Below are positions 15,507-24,148 of a DNA stretch of 56,780 bases, one piece after another. A program made the position numbers and the translations under genes. Below the pieces are notes generated by a model. It was not told the DNA's origin and did not search any database. It worked only from the letters and a program-made list of their open reading frames with translations. Numbering within the stretch: position 1 is the first letter of the stretch; each line of letters opens with the position of its first letter. Source of the DNA: JBKBRC01 sp046292345 (GTDB lineage: Bacteria; Bacteroidota; Rhodothermia; Rhodothermales; Rubricoccaceae); assembly GCA_046292345.1 (NCBI GenBank), contig JBKBRC010000016.1:1-56780 (forward strand), given 5' to 3'.

Positions 15507-15514
15507 CAAAGATA
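15507..15514 (-). promoter_or_regulatory. Candidate -7 box TATCTTTG before the multiheme cytochrome
   Basis: An exact TAnnTTTG match on the minus strand, 64 bases upstream of the ATG at 15442. It suggests this gene has its own promoter, independent of the upstream T9SS cluster. Confidence 0.5.
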
Positions 15515-15616
15515 GCGGGCAGACGCAGGCACGGGGCCGGAGACGCAGCCCTCCCGACGGTTTCCGCCCTGAAATGGATGTCCTCCCTGAATAGATGTCC
15601 TCTCGCCTGTACGCAT

Positions 15617-15648
15617 GGCGGGGCGCCTCCCGAAGGAAGCGCCCCGCC
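15617..15648 (-). terminator. Hairpin downstream of the PorV/PorQ gene
   Basis: A 14-bp stem with one mismatch (15617-15630 with 15635-15648) around the tetraloop cgaa, 32 bases past the PorV/PorQ stop. No T-tract; called on stem strength and position. Confidence 0.65.
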
Positions 15649-15680
15649 GGCCACGCCAGGCGCGGGGTTGGCCGCCCCGC

Positions 15681-16712
15681 TCAGAGGTTGAACCCGAGCG
15701 TGAACATGTTGATGCTGCCGAGGAAGCTCGCCGGCTGGAACGCGTAGTCGATGTTGAGGCGCGACGTGCCGAGCGGCAGGTTGAGCCCGGCGCCGAGGTT
15801 GTAGATCTCCTGGGCGCGCATGGAGGGCTCGGTCGTCAGGTCGAGGCCGCCGCGCACGTAGAGCAGGTTGGCGTAGCCGATCTCCACGCCTGCCGCGAAC
15901 TGGTCCATGTCGTACGAGTTCGAGCGGTAGTTGGCCAGGACGGTGGCCGAGAGGTCGCCGGCGAACTGGCGGTTGTAGCTCGCGCCGAAGCTGAGCAGCG
16001 ACGGCAGCTCGCCCTCGCTGGCGATGATGCCGCCGGCGATCTCGCCCGTGCCGCCGGGGCCGGTCGTCGGGAGCGGACGGTTGAGACCGCCACCGCTGAA
16101 GCTCATCGCGTTGCCGAAGTTCTTGAGCGCCACGCCGAAGCGCAGGCCGCTCTCGGGCACGGCGTACGTGATGCCGGCATCGAAGGCGATGCCCTGCGCG
16201 CTCGACTGGTCGATCGTCTCGCTGAGGCCCTTGAGCGTCACGCCGGCCGCGATGCGATCGGTGAGCTGGCGCGCGTACGTCCCCCCGATGATGACCGTCG
16301 AGGCCGTCCAGGTGAGCGAGCCGTTCTCGGGCGCATCCACCGTCGTGCGGATCATGTTGCCCCAGTCCCAGGACGTGAGCGTGAGCGCGACGCTGTTGGC
16401 ACCGAAGGTCTGCGCGACGCCGGCGAAGTTGATGCCCGTGTCGGCGAAGTACTGCGTGCGCGAGAACAGCAGCGCCGTGCTCTGGTTGGTCGTGATGGCG
16501 GCCGGATTGCTCTGCGACGCCTCGACGGCGTTGGCGTCGGCGAGGCTGGCCGTGAAGGCGGAGCCGAGGGAGATCGTGCGCGCCGTCACCGGCACGAGCA
16601 GCTGCTCCATCGCCGCCGTCCCGCTGCGCGGGTCTCCGCCGTCCTGCGCCTGCGCGGAGGGCACTGCAAGCAGGCCGGCCATGGCGACGAGCGCGAGAAG
16701 TGTGGTCTTCAT
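15681..16712 (-). CDS. PorV/PorQ family outer-membrane protein
   Basis: Outer-membrane beta-barrel protein of 343 residues related to PorV/PorQ, which in the type IX secretion system accept cargo at the translocon and shuttle it to the attachment complex. The signal peptide is 1-22 (LLAVPSAQA). The mature start has the family-typical AMEQLLVPVTARTISLGSAFTASLADANAVEASQSNPAAI, here seen over about residues 34-73, followed by alternating amphipathic strands to a C-terminal aromatic strand ending FTLGFNL. It lies directly downstream of a T9SS-sorted protein and a TonB receptor, so it may be dedicated to that cargo. A hairpin separates it from the upstream gene. Confidence 0.9.
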   Translation of the reverse strand: MKTTLLALVAMAGLLAVPSAQAQDGGDPRSGTAAMEQLLVPVTARTISLGSAFTASLADANAVEASQSNPAAITTNQSTALLFSRTQYFADTGINFAGVAQTFGANSVALTLTSWDWGNMIRTTVDAPENGSLTWTASTVIIGGTYARQLTDRIAAGVTLKGLSETIDQSSAQGIAFDAGITYAVPESGLRFGVALKNFGNAMSFSGGGLNRPLPTTGPGGTGEIAGGIIASEGELPSLLSFGASYNRQFAGDLSATVLANYRSNSYDMDQFAAGVEIGYANLLYVRGGLDLTTEPSMRAQEIYNLGAGLNLPLGTSRLNIDYAFQPASFLGSINMFTLGFNL

Positions 16713-16739
16713 GGAAGTAGTCGGGTTGGGATGACCGGT

Positions 16740-16765
16740 GGCCGGGGGCGGCGAGGCCCCCGGCC
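16740..16765 (-). terminator. Hairpin between the T9SS cargo gene and the PorV/PorQ gene
   Basis: A 9-bp perfect stem (16740-16748 with 16757-16765) with an eight-base loop, six bases past the cargo gene's stop. It may attenuate rather than stop transcription into the PorV/PorQ gene. Confidence 0.55.
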
Positions 16766-16771
16766 GGAGGG

Positions 16772-19700
16772 TCAGAAGACGGAGACGCGGGTACGACGGT
16801 TGATGACGCCCACCTTGAGCACGCGCTCGCCTATGCCCGGCGCCTCTACGTGCACGAAGTACATGCCCGAGGCGACGGGGAGGTTGTTGAACGTCTGGAG
16901 GTCCCAGTCGAGAGAGCGGCCGGGGCCGTCCTTGGTCAGCGTCTGGATGAGCGTACCGCTGGCCGTAAAGATGCGCAGCGTGACCTGGTCGGGCAGGTTG
17001 GTGAAGCGCATCACGCGCTCGATGTTGCCCGTCTCGTACTCGGAGTAGCCCACGTACGGGTTGGGCACGGCGCCGATCATGTCCAGCGCAGCCCGTGCAA
17101 CGTCGGCGTTGCCGGACGTGCGCGCGAAGTTGGCCGTGTTGACCGTGAAGGCATCGCCAGCGCGGAAGTTGGGCTCGATCGTGCTGATGACGGCCTGCTC
17201 CCACGCGTCGTAGCCCTCGACGGCGTAGTAAGCGTAGACGCGGTCCGTGACCGGACGCCCGCCGGTCGCGATCGCCCCGATGCCGAACACGCATGCCTGC
17301 GCGTCACCGCCGATGCCGTTCAGGAACGCGTCCGAGAGCGGCGTCACGATCATCTTCACGTCGTCCGCGGGGTCGTTGATCTGCCCGGGGCGCACGTTGC
17401 CGATGTCGTAGATCGAGAACGGAATCTGGAAGGCGACCTCGGCGAACCCTGGCGGCGAGTCGCCGAAGATGCGGACCGCGTACGAGGGCTCGTTCCAGCG
17501 CAGCTCGAACGTGCGGCTGCCGTAGGCGGGCAGGCCCACGCCCTGCTCGGAGCCGATCGCGCCGAGGTACCAGTACTGCCAGGCGCCGGTCGAGTTGGGC
17601 GCGGAGACCGTGTTGGGGTTGGCATAGACCCAGCGCTCACCGCCGAGCTGGGAGCAGCCGGCGCCGCCGGAGGCGCAGGGGTCCGTGTTGCCGGGCCCGC
17701 GGCGCTCGGTGAAGGCGGCGTCGTTTTCATTGCCGTCGCCGTTGTAGTCGCCCCGGAGCGGGCCGGTGCCCGGCGTCTCGTCGTTCGCGTAGTAGCGGAC
17801 AACGATGCCCTCGAAGTCCGCCGCCGTCAGGTTGCCCACGCCGCGAAGCCCGAAGAAGGTGTCGCGCTGCAGGGGCCGTCCGCGGCCGAAGTCAGGGCCG
17901 AAGGCGCCGAAGACCGGCTCGGCCTCGCCGCAGCCCGGCTGCACGAGTGACGGCGCCACGTCCTCGGGCACGCGCCCGATGAACGAGAAGCGCAGCCCGT
18001 CGATGACCGGGATGTCGTTGGGCCGCACGTTGGCGTTGGGCGCGTTCGGCCGCTGCCCGCCCGAGGCCACGAACGCCGACGCCCCGTTGTAGACGACGGC
18101 GTTGCCGCGCGTGACGTTGATGATGTCGAAGATGGTGACGGTCGTGTCGGGCGAGGCCGTGTTGTCGGGGTCGCTCGCGTCAAAGAACGGGTTGGCCACG
18201 GTTGCCTGGCGGAACACCACGCGGTAGGTGTCTCCCGTGACGCGGCTCGGGTCGACGACCTCCACCGAGACCTGCCCGTTGGGGCTGCCCGAGGCGATCG
18301 AGACCGGAATGCCGCTGCCGATCTGCGAGGCGACCGAGGAGCCGCCGGCGGCGGCGTTGATGCGCGAGGGCCGCACGGTGATGTTGCGCGGCGCGCTCTC
18401 GATGGCGCGCTCGAGCGGCGCGTCCGGGTTCACCGCGTAAGCCGAGACGCCCAGGAAGTAGTCCTGGTAGTTGACGGCGTTGGGGACGGTGTAGCTGTAG
18501 CGCAGGCCCGAGTCCGTGCCCGGCGCGGCCACGCGCGGCACGAGGTCACCCACGCTCGGGTCGAACTCGAGGTTGATGATCGTGCGCAGGCCGTTGTCCT
18601 TGTCGTACGTGGCGACGAGGCGCCGCTCGTTCTGGTTAAACGTGTTGTTGGGGTACTGGTAGACCTTGAACCCCTCGAACGAGTAGCCGCGGTCCTCGTA
18701 GTTGCCGAGGTAACCGGGCGAGCCGGCCGGGTACCCCCAGATGATGCCCGCCACGCCGTCGAGCTCGATCGCCTGGAGGCACGAGCCGCTGCCGGGCCGG
18801 AGGGCGGGGTCGGTGGCGCCGGCCTCACAGAGCGGGGGCGCCGGTGGCGGCGTGGGCAGCTCGAAGTCAAGGTCGTAGGCGTTCTGCGCGAGGATGTCGG
18901 CCGCGCGCAGCGCCGCGACCGAGGAGAGGCGGTCGATGCCCTGCGCGTACACGATGCCAAACACGATCTCCTGCTGATCGCCGGGGTTGATCGTGAACGG
19001 GCCCGTCGAGACGACCATGCGGCGGTCGCCCGGCTCGTTGCGCGGGCCGCCGTTGGTCGGGTTTTCCTCGCTCCAGAACTGGCGCGTGACGGGGTCGCCG
19101 GGGAAGGCGAAGCGCGTCTCCGGGCCGGCCGTCTGGTACCCCGTGCCGAAGGCCGTGAGCGGCGTGCCGTCGGACCAGCGCGAGCGCATCACGTTGTACA
19201 TCTGCTCGGCGAAGCGCGGGTCGGCGCGGGCCGGGTCGCCGTTGACGAAGTACATGAAGCCCGTCTGCCCGAGGCGCTCGCCGTCTACGAGCGGCCCCTG
19301 GAAGAAGTCGTAGCCCGCGGCCGGCGGAATGCCGTAGACGTTGTCGACCGCGTTGGCGTTGTAGACGTAGCCGAGGCTGAGGTCGATGTCGGTACCGACG
19401 TAGTCGTCGGTGTAGTTGCCGAGGTCCGGGTCGGAGAAGACCGAGAGGTAGGCCTCGGTGAGCGGCTGCTGCCCGCGGTAGACGATGTTATACCGGTAGA
19501 ACGTGGTCTGGCCAAGCGCGTTGTCGCGCTCGAACGCGAACGCCTGCACGCGCACCTCGACGCCGATCGGCTCCGACTGCGTGTTTGTGTGCACGTTGCC
19601 CACGTCGTTCATCACCCACCACAGCGCCTGGTCGCCGTAGAGCTGCGGGCGGTCGCCGCCGGCGAGGTTGTAGTTGTCGGGGTTGCCGTCGCCGTCGATG

Positions 19701-20236
19701 ACGGGCGCGCCGAGCTGCCAGGGCCACTCGGCCAGGTCTGTCGTCGGCGCCTGTCCGCGCTCGTAGGCCTCGATGTCGGTGCGGCTCACCTTCCAGATGC
19801 GGTCGAAGGCGGCGCATGAGGACGGGTTGGGGAGCGTGCCGTCGGGGTTGAGCGGGCCGGGCCAGAACTCGAAGCGCGTGTAGGTGGCCGCGGCCGTGCG
19901 CAGCTGCCCGCCGACGCGGCCGCCGATCCAGATGCCGGTCGCGTAGATGGGCGAGAAGCCCGACGCGGCCGGCACGACGTAGGCGGCCTCGGCGCCGGTG
20001 CCGAAGAACAGGCTGCCGGTGTTGAAGACGCGCGCGCGGACGTCGTTGACGTCGAGGTCGCGCCCGGCCGTGCCGAGCGTACACGTGCCCGTGTTGGCCG
20101 ACTTGGGGATCAGGTGCTCCGGAAGCTCGCCGTCCTTGGACGTCTCGGCGTTCCGGTCGCGGTACGCCGACGCCTCGGGGGCCAGCCCGAGCCACACGGC
20201 GAACAGCACGAGGAGGAACTGGTTCAGGCGATTCAT
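16772..20236 (-). CDS. Large secreted protein with T9SS C-terminal sorting domain
   Basis: Exported protein of 1154 residues, function not recognised. Signal peptide 1-24 (LGLAPEASA). The body is beta-rich and full of Asn/Gly/Asp turns, with short calcium-loop-like segments such as GDYNGDGNEND, and no catalytic motif I can identify. The last 90 residues (GAVPNPYVGYSEYE, then LRIFTASGTLIQTL, then GMYFVHVEA) form a sorting domain of the T9SS type A kind, so it should end up on the cell surface or outside. The ATG at 20236 is preferred over a TTG three codons earlier; GGAG stands about ten bases upstream. It lies between a TonB receptor and a PorV/PorQ protein, a recurring Rhodothermota arrangement. 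Confidence 0.88.
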   Translation of the reverse strand: MNRLNQFLLVLFAVWLGLAPEASAYRDRNAETSKDGELPEHLIPKSANTGTCTLGTAGRDLDVNDVRARVFNTGSLFFGTGAEAAYVVPAASGFSPIYATGIWIGGRVGGQLRTAAATYTRFEFWPGPLNPDGTLPNPSSCAAFDRIWKVSRTDIEAYERGQAPTTDLAEWPWQLGAPVIDGDGNPDNYNLAGGDRPQLYGDQALWWVMNDVGNVHTNTQSEPIGVEVRVQAFAFERDNALGQTTFYRYNIVYRGQQPLTEAYLSVFSDPDLGNYTDDYVGTDIDLSLGYVYNANAVDNVYGIPPAAGYDFFQGPLVDGERLGQTGFMYFVNGDPARADPRFAEQMYNVMRSRWSDGTPLTAFGTGYQTAGPETRFAFPGDPVTRQFWSEENPTNGGPRNEPGDRRMVVSTGPFTINPGDQQEIVFGIVYAQGIDRLSSVAALRAADILAQNAYDLDFELPTPPPAPPLCEAGATDPALRPGSGSCLQAIELDGVAGIIWGYPAGSPGYLGNYEDRGYSFEGFKVYQYPNNTFNQNERRLVATYDKDNGLRTIINLEFDPSVGDLVPRVAAPGTDSGLRYSYTVPNAVNYQDYFLGVSAYAVNPDAPLERAIESAPRNITVRPSRINAAAGGSSVASQIGSGIPVSIASGSPNGQVSVEVVDPSRVTGDTYRVVFRQATVANPFFDASDPDNTASPDTTVTIFDIINVTRGNAVVYNGASAFVASGGQRPNAPNANVRPNDIPVIDGLRFSFIGRVPEDVAPSLVQPGCGEAEPVFGAFGPDFGRGRPLQRDTFFGLRGVGNLTAADFEGIVVRYYANDETPGTGPLRGDYNGDGNENDAAFTERRGPGNTDPCASGGAGCSQLGGERWVYANPNTVSAPNSTGAWQYWYLGAIGSEQGVGLPAYGSRTFELRWNEPSYAVRIFGDSPPGFAEVAFQIPFSIYDIGNVRPGQINDPADDVKMIVTPLSDAFLNGIGGDAQACVFGIGAIATGGRPVTDRVYAYYAVEGYDAWEQAVISTIEPNFRAGDAFTVNTANFARTSGNADVARAALDMIGAVPNPYVGYSEYETGNIERVMRFTNLPDQVTLRIFTASGTLIQTLTKDGPGRSLDWDLQTFNNLPVASGMYFVHVEAPGIGERVLKVGVINRRTRVSVF

Positions 20237-20272
20237 TCGAATCAACTCCAGGGGAGTGTATGGGTGTTGGAA

Positions 20273-20319
20273 GCGCCCCGTCTCAGCCCCGGCGGCCCGT
20301 GGGCGGCCGCGCGGGGCGC
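20273..20319 (-). terminator. Possible hairpin between the TonB receptor and cargo genes
   Basis: Arms gcgccccg (20273-20280) and cggggcgc (20312-20319) are perfect complements around a GC-rich 31-base loop that can fold further. It sits 43 bases past the receptor stop. Confidence 0.4.
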
Positions 20320-20362
20320 GAGCGGGCAGGCTTCAGACGATGGCGTCAGGAGGCTGCGCCGC

Positions 20363-23300
20363 TCAGAAATCCAGGAGCACGCCGAGGCGCACGCGGCGCG
20401 GAAGGCCGTAGAACAGGTCGCCCCCCGAGCTCTGCGCGCCGCCGATGTTGATGGGCGACTGCACGAAGGCGGTGTAGTTGAAGGCGTAGGCGGCCGGCGC
20501 GCGCGCGCCGGCGAGCAGCGCCTGCCCGGCGGGGCTCCCCAGGTAGCCGTCTTCGTCCGGCAGGCCCGTGGCGCGGTAGACCGCGAGGACGTTGCGCGTG
20601 TCGAAGAGATTCTGGACCGTCAGGTACGTCCGCATGCGCGAGCGCGCCACGCCGAGGTCGAAGGCGCGGTCGAGCCGGAGGTCGACGCGCGCGCTCGCGG
20701 GCAGCGTGGCGCTGTTGATGAAGCCGGTCGCGTCCCCCGTGAACGAGTCCGTCACCTGGCGCGAGCCGCTGACGGGCGTGTAGCGGGTGCCGCTGCCGAA
20801 CTGACCGAGCAGGTTGAGGCCGAAGTTCTCGAAGAGCGAGAGGCCGTTCACGACCGGGCCCTCGCCCGCGCCGAAGCGGTAGTCGACGGAGAAGTTGGCC
20901 GTGTGGCGCTGGTCGAAGTCGGCCGGGCTGATAAAGTTGGGGAAGAAGTCCCCGCGCCAGACTGCCGTGGCCGTCGCGCCGGCGTCGGAGCCGGTGCCCT
21001 GCGCGAACGAGAGCGTGTAGTTGGCGTTGAGGGCCAGGTTCTGCGTCCGGCGCAGGTCGAACCCGACTTCGACGCCGCGGTTGGTCGTGAAGTCGCGGTT
21101 GACGTAGGTGCCGTAGGCCTCGAGGCCGCCGTCGAGGCGGAAGTTCGAGATCTTGTTCTCCTGCGTGCGGTAGAAGCCCGAGAGCGTCAGCGCGGCGCGC
21201 TCGCCGACGCGCTGGCGGAAGCCGAGCTCGTACTGCGTCGTCTTCTCGGGGCGCAGGGCCGGGTTGGGCGTGCGCGAGTCCTGCGCGCCGATCTCGCGGA
21301 AGAGCTCGAGCCCGCCGTAGGCCTGCTCGGTCGGGCGCTGCCCGGTCACGTTGTAGCTGGCGAAGAAGAGCGCGCGGTCGGTGACGGGGAAGCTGACGCC
21401 CAGGCGCGGCATGAGCGTGAACTGCGTCTCGTAGTCCGTGTAGGCGGCCGAGCGGGGCTGGCTGCTATCGACGCGCATGCCGCCGGCGAGCTGCGACTCG
21501 GTGATGGCCTCCTGCGACGTACGCGAACCCTGCGCGTCGTAGAAGTTGCCGCGCAGGTCGCGGAAGCCCACGACCCGGTTGCCGTTGCCGTTGTCGTCGT
21601 AGTAGACGGCGAAGTCCTCGCCGATGCCCGCCGGGCGGCTGGAGAGGCTACCGGCGCGGACGACCGGGAGCGGCGCGTAGATGTCGCGCAGCACCTGCGT
21701 GTTCTGGTCGAAGCCGTCTACGCGGAAGCCGATCTGGACCACGAGGTCGCTGAACTCGATCTTGTTCTGCACGTAGCCGCCGAAGTAGATCGGGCGGTAG
21801 GGCGCCAGGTCGAGATCGGCGCCGGAGGCCCCGTCGGCGAAGAAGCGGTCGATGTCCTGCGAGTTGGTCTCGTTGAGCCCGCGGAAGTCGTAGCCGTAGC
21901 GCCCGCGCGCGAGGTTGCGGAAGGCCTGCTCGGGGAGCTGGTCGTAGCTCGCGATGTTGTTCTGCCGCGCGAACGCGGCGAGCGTGCGCGCGGCGAGCGC
22001 GAAGCGGCGGCTGGTGCGCTGCTCGTACTCGCCGCCGAACTCGATCTGGTTCACGCCGAGCTGCGTCGTGGCGCTGCCGGTGAAGCCGAAGCGCTCGTCC
22101 CGGCCCTTCTGGTAGGTGAAGTTGCGGAAGCCGGGCAGCAGGAACGTGTTGGCGGCCACGCGGCCGAGCAGCCCCGCGCCGCCGTCGCCGGCGAACTGCT
22201 GGCGGTAGCGCGGCGCGGTGTCGCCGGCCTGCAGCGTGGGCGCGTAGTAGCGCGCCGCGATCGCGTTGTACTCGTTCTCGCGGTTGCCGTACTCGATCGC
22301 CCGCGTGAGGTCGCGCGAGAACGCCTCCGGGAAGACCCAGAAGCGGCTGTCCTGGTAGCTGGCCTGGAGCTGGTAGAACGCCGCGTCCGAGACGCGCTGC
22401 CGGAACGTGCCGTAGAAGCGGTAGCTCTCCTGGTCGGTCTGGTTCCGGTTCTCGGGGTTGTAGAGCGAGTTCGTGAACGAGTACGTGTTGCGCTGCCGCG
22501 TCTCGAGGCCCCCGCCGAGGCGGAGCGAGAGCGCGCGCGTGAAGTCGAAGTTGAGGCTGCCGTTGAACGTGAGCTGGCGCAGCGGGTCGTCCTTGCCGCG
22601 CGCGAGCACGAAGTTCTCGGCCGTGTAGGTGTCGGCCGTCGGGATGAGCTGGCGCGACTCGCTGACGGTGCTGAAGCCGGCCGGCACGAGGCCCTGCTGG
22701 CGCAGGCGCGCCTCGAGCTGCTCGAACGTCGGCGCGCCGTCGAAGAGCTGGAACGGAATCGGTACGAACGTGCGCTCGCCGGCCGCGTTGCGGAATTCCA
22801 TCGCCTGCGGCGCGTTGCGGAGCTGCTCGAGCGCCTCGGGCGAGAGGCGGTACGTGTCGCGCGCGTACGGGTTGGCGTCGTCGGTGAAGTTGCCCTCGCC
22901 CGAGAGGAAGAAGCCCACGCGGCCCGGCACGACCGGCCCGCCGAGCGAGAGCGAGACGAGGTTGTAGCCGAACGGGTCAAGGCCGCGGCTGGTGACGGCC
23001 TCGGCGGCGCCGAAGAAGTCCTGCCGGCCGGTGCGCGTCGTGATCGAGACGACGCCGGACTGCACGTCGCCGAAGCGGGCCGGGATGGTGCCGATCAGGA
23101 TTTCCTGCTCCTGGATCGCCTGCTGGTTGACGCCCAGCAGGCCCGTCACGCGGACGCCGTCCACGAAGTAGGCGATCTCCTGCTCGCGCCCGCCGCGCAC
23201 GAAGAGGCCGTCCGCGCCGTCGTTGGTCACGACGCCGCTCTGCGTCGCCGTGACGGCGTTGACCCCGCGGATGGGCAGGTTCTGCAGGTCCGCGCCCGAG

Positions 23301-23695
23301 ATCACGCGCGGCACGCCGATCGCGTCCGGCTGGATGATCGGCCGCTCGTAGACGACGACGACGTCGTCGAGCGTGCGCGTGCTCAGCGAGAAGTTGAGCG
23401 TGCGTGTCAGGCCCGCGTTGATCTCGACGTTCTCGAACGACTGCGGCGGGTAGCCGGCGAACGAGGCCGTGATGGTGTACGCCCCGACCGGCACGCCGAT
23501 GATGCGGTAGTTGCCGTCGAGGTCGGTGGCGGCGCCCAGAGTCGTGCCTTCGATGCGGACGTTGGCGCCGGGCAGGCCTTCGCGGGACTGCGCGTCGATG
23601 ACGCGGCCGGCGAGGGTACCCGTCGCCTGCGCCAGCGCCACGCCGGGCAGCGCCAGAAGCAGGAAGAGCACGAGCGTGCTCAGCAAACGGAACAT
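20363..23695 (-). CDS. TonB-dependent receptor with CarboxypepD_reg-like domain
   Basis: Outer-membrane transporter of 1110 residues. Signal peptide 1-23 (LALPGVALAQ); a carboxypeptidase-regulatory-like domain about 26-110 (LAGRVIDAQSREGLPGANV); a plug domain about 130-240 (ISGADLQNLPIRGVNAVTATQ, FVRGGREQEIAYFVDGVRV); then a long beta-barrel to a C-terminal strand ending RVRLGVLLDF. The ATG at 23695 has GGAGGT six bases upstream, one of the few real Shine-Dalgarno sequences here. A consensus-like promoter lies 300 bases upstream, giving a long structured leader. The substrate is unknown. The two genes downstream encode a T9SS cargo and a PorV/PorQ protein, so the cluster is an envelope module. 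Confidence 0.94.
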   Translation of the reverse strand: MFRLLSTLVLFLLLALPGVALAQATGTLAGRVIDAQSREGLPGANVRIEGTTLGAATDLDGNYRIIGVPVGAYTITASFAGYPPQSFENVEINAGLTRTLNFSLSTRTLDDVVVVYERPIIQPDAIGVPRVISGADLQNLPIRGVNAVTATQSGVVTNDGADGLFVRGGREQEIAYFVDGVRVTGLLGVNQQAIQEQEILIGTIPARFGDVQSGVVSITTRTGRQDFFGAAEAVTSRGLDPFGYNLVSLSLGGPVVPGRVGFFLSGEGNFTDDANPYARDTYRLSPEALEQLRNAPQAMEFRNAAGERTFVPIPFQLFDGAPTFEQLEARLRQQGLVPAGFSTVSESRQLIPTADTYTAENFVLARGKDDPLRQLTFNGSLNFDFTRALSLRLGGGLETRQRNTYSFTNSLYNPENRNQTDQESYRFYGTFRQRVSDAAFYQLQASYQDSRFWVFPEAFSRDLTRAIEYGNRENEYNAIAARYYAPTLQAGDTAPRYRQQFAGDGGAGLLGRVAANTFLLPGFRNFTYQKGRDERFGFTGSATTQLGVNQIEFGGEYEQRTSRRFALAARTLAAFARQNNIASYDQLPEQAFRNLARGRYGYDFRGLNETNSQDIDRFFADGASGADLDLAPYRPIYFGGYVQNKIEFSDLVVQIGFRVDGFDQNTQVLRDIYAPLPVVRAGSLSSRPAGIGEDFAVYYDDNGNGNRVVGFRDLRGNFYDAQGSRTSQEAITESQLAGGMRVDSSQPRSAAYTDYETQFTLMPRLGVSFPVTDRALFFASYNVTGQRPTEQAYGGLELFREIGAQDSRTPNPALRPEKTTQYELGFRQRVGERAALTLSGFYRTQENKISNFRLDGGLEAYGTYVNRDFTTNRGVEVGFDLRRTQNLALNANYTLSFAQGTGSDAGATATAVWRGDFFPNFISPADFDQRHTANFSVDYRFGAGEGPVVNGLSLFENFGLNLLGQFGSGTRYTPVSGSRQVTDSFTGDATGFINSATLPASARVDLRLDRAFDLGVARSRMRTYLTVQNLFDTRNVLAVYRATGLPDEDGYLGSPAGQALLAGARAPAAYAFNYTAFVQSPINIGGAQSSGGDLFYGLPRRVRLGVLLDF

Positions 23696-24148
23696 TGCTA
23701 CCTCCGTTGGTGGGGTGGATAAGCCAGCGTCGCGGCGCGCCGCGGCGACCGGGAGAGGGTGCGCCCGAGGGCGCCGAAGAGAACAGGCTTGCGCCCGGGA
23801 CACTCGCCCGAGACGCGCGCCGCCCCTCCGCTCAGGCCGCGGAGGACCGCGCAGGCACCCCCGTGCCACCCTGCTTCCACGCACTTTGCCTCTGCTTCGC
23901 CGCGCACGGCGGCGTCCAGACTGGACCGAAAAAAGCCTGGGGTAGCTGTCGTGCGATAGACCGGGAGGGCGCGAGGGACCTGCGATTGGGCGCCGAATGT
24001 AAACGGCGCATAAAGACACTGTCAAGGCACGCGCCCGCCCCTCATGCGCGCGCCCCTCGGCTACCCTCGCCCGCATGCCTCCCGAAGGCGCCGGGGAGCC
24101 CGCTTTCGCGCGAGCGGCCCGCGGGCGGACACATAAAGGGCACGTTTT
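23696..24148 (-). other. 453-bp region with promoter and structured leader of the TonB receptor cluster
   Basis: The serA end lies to the right. A promoter-like pair is at 23994-24025. The transcript from there (about 295 bases) could form at least three hairpins: CCTCCG/CGGAGG (23825-23830, 23840-23845), GGCAC/GTGCC (23854-23858, 23863-23867) and the self-complementary 14-mer at 23731-23744. No known riboswitch class is recognised. No gene is seen. Confidence 0.5.
23994..24025 (-). promoter_or_regulatory. Sigma70-like promoter for the TonB receptor cluster
   Basis: On the minus strand TTGACA (24020-24025) and TTACAT (23997-24002) are separated by exactly 17 bases. The latter extends to TACATTCG, akin to the -7 boxes elsewhere in the window. 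About 300 bases upstream of the receptor ATG. Confidence 0.5.

Noticed and set aside
20114..23722. A 1202-residue open frame antisense to the TonB receptor gene
   Set aside because: It is Arg/Glu/Ala/Val-rich with no domain or signal, and the receptor on the other strand has full family structure. Long antisense frames are a by-product of high GC content.
23851..23885. T-box-like AGGGTGGCAC segment in the TonB receptor leader
   Set aside because: Only a partial match to the T-box core, with no specifier stem or terminator; too weak to call.
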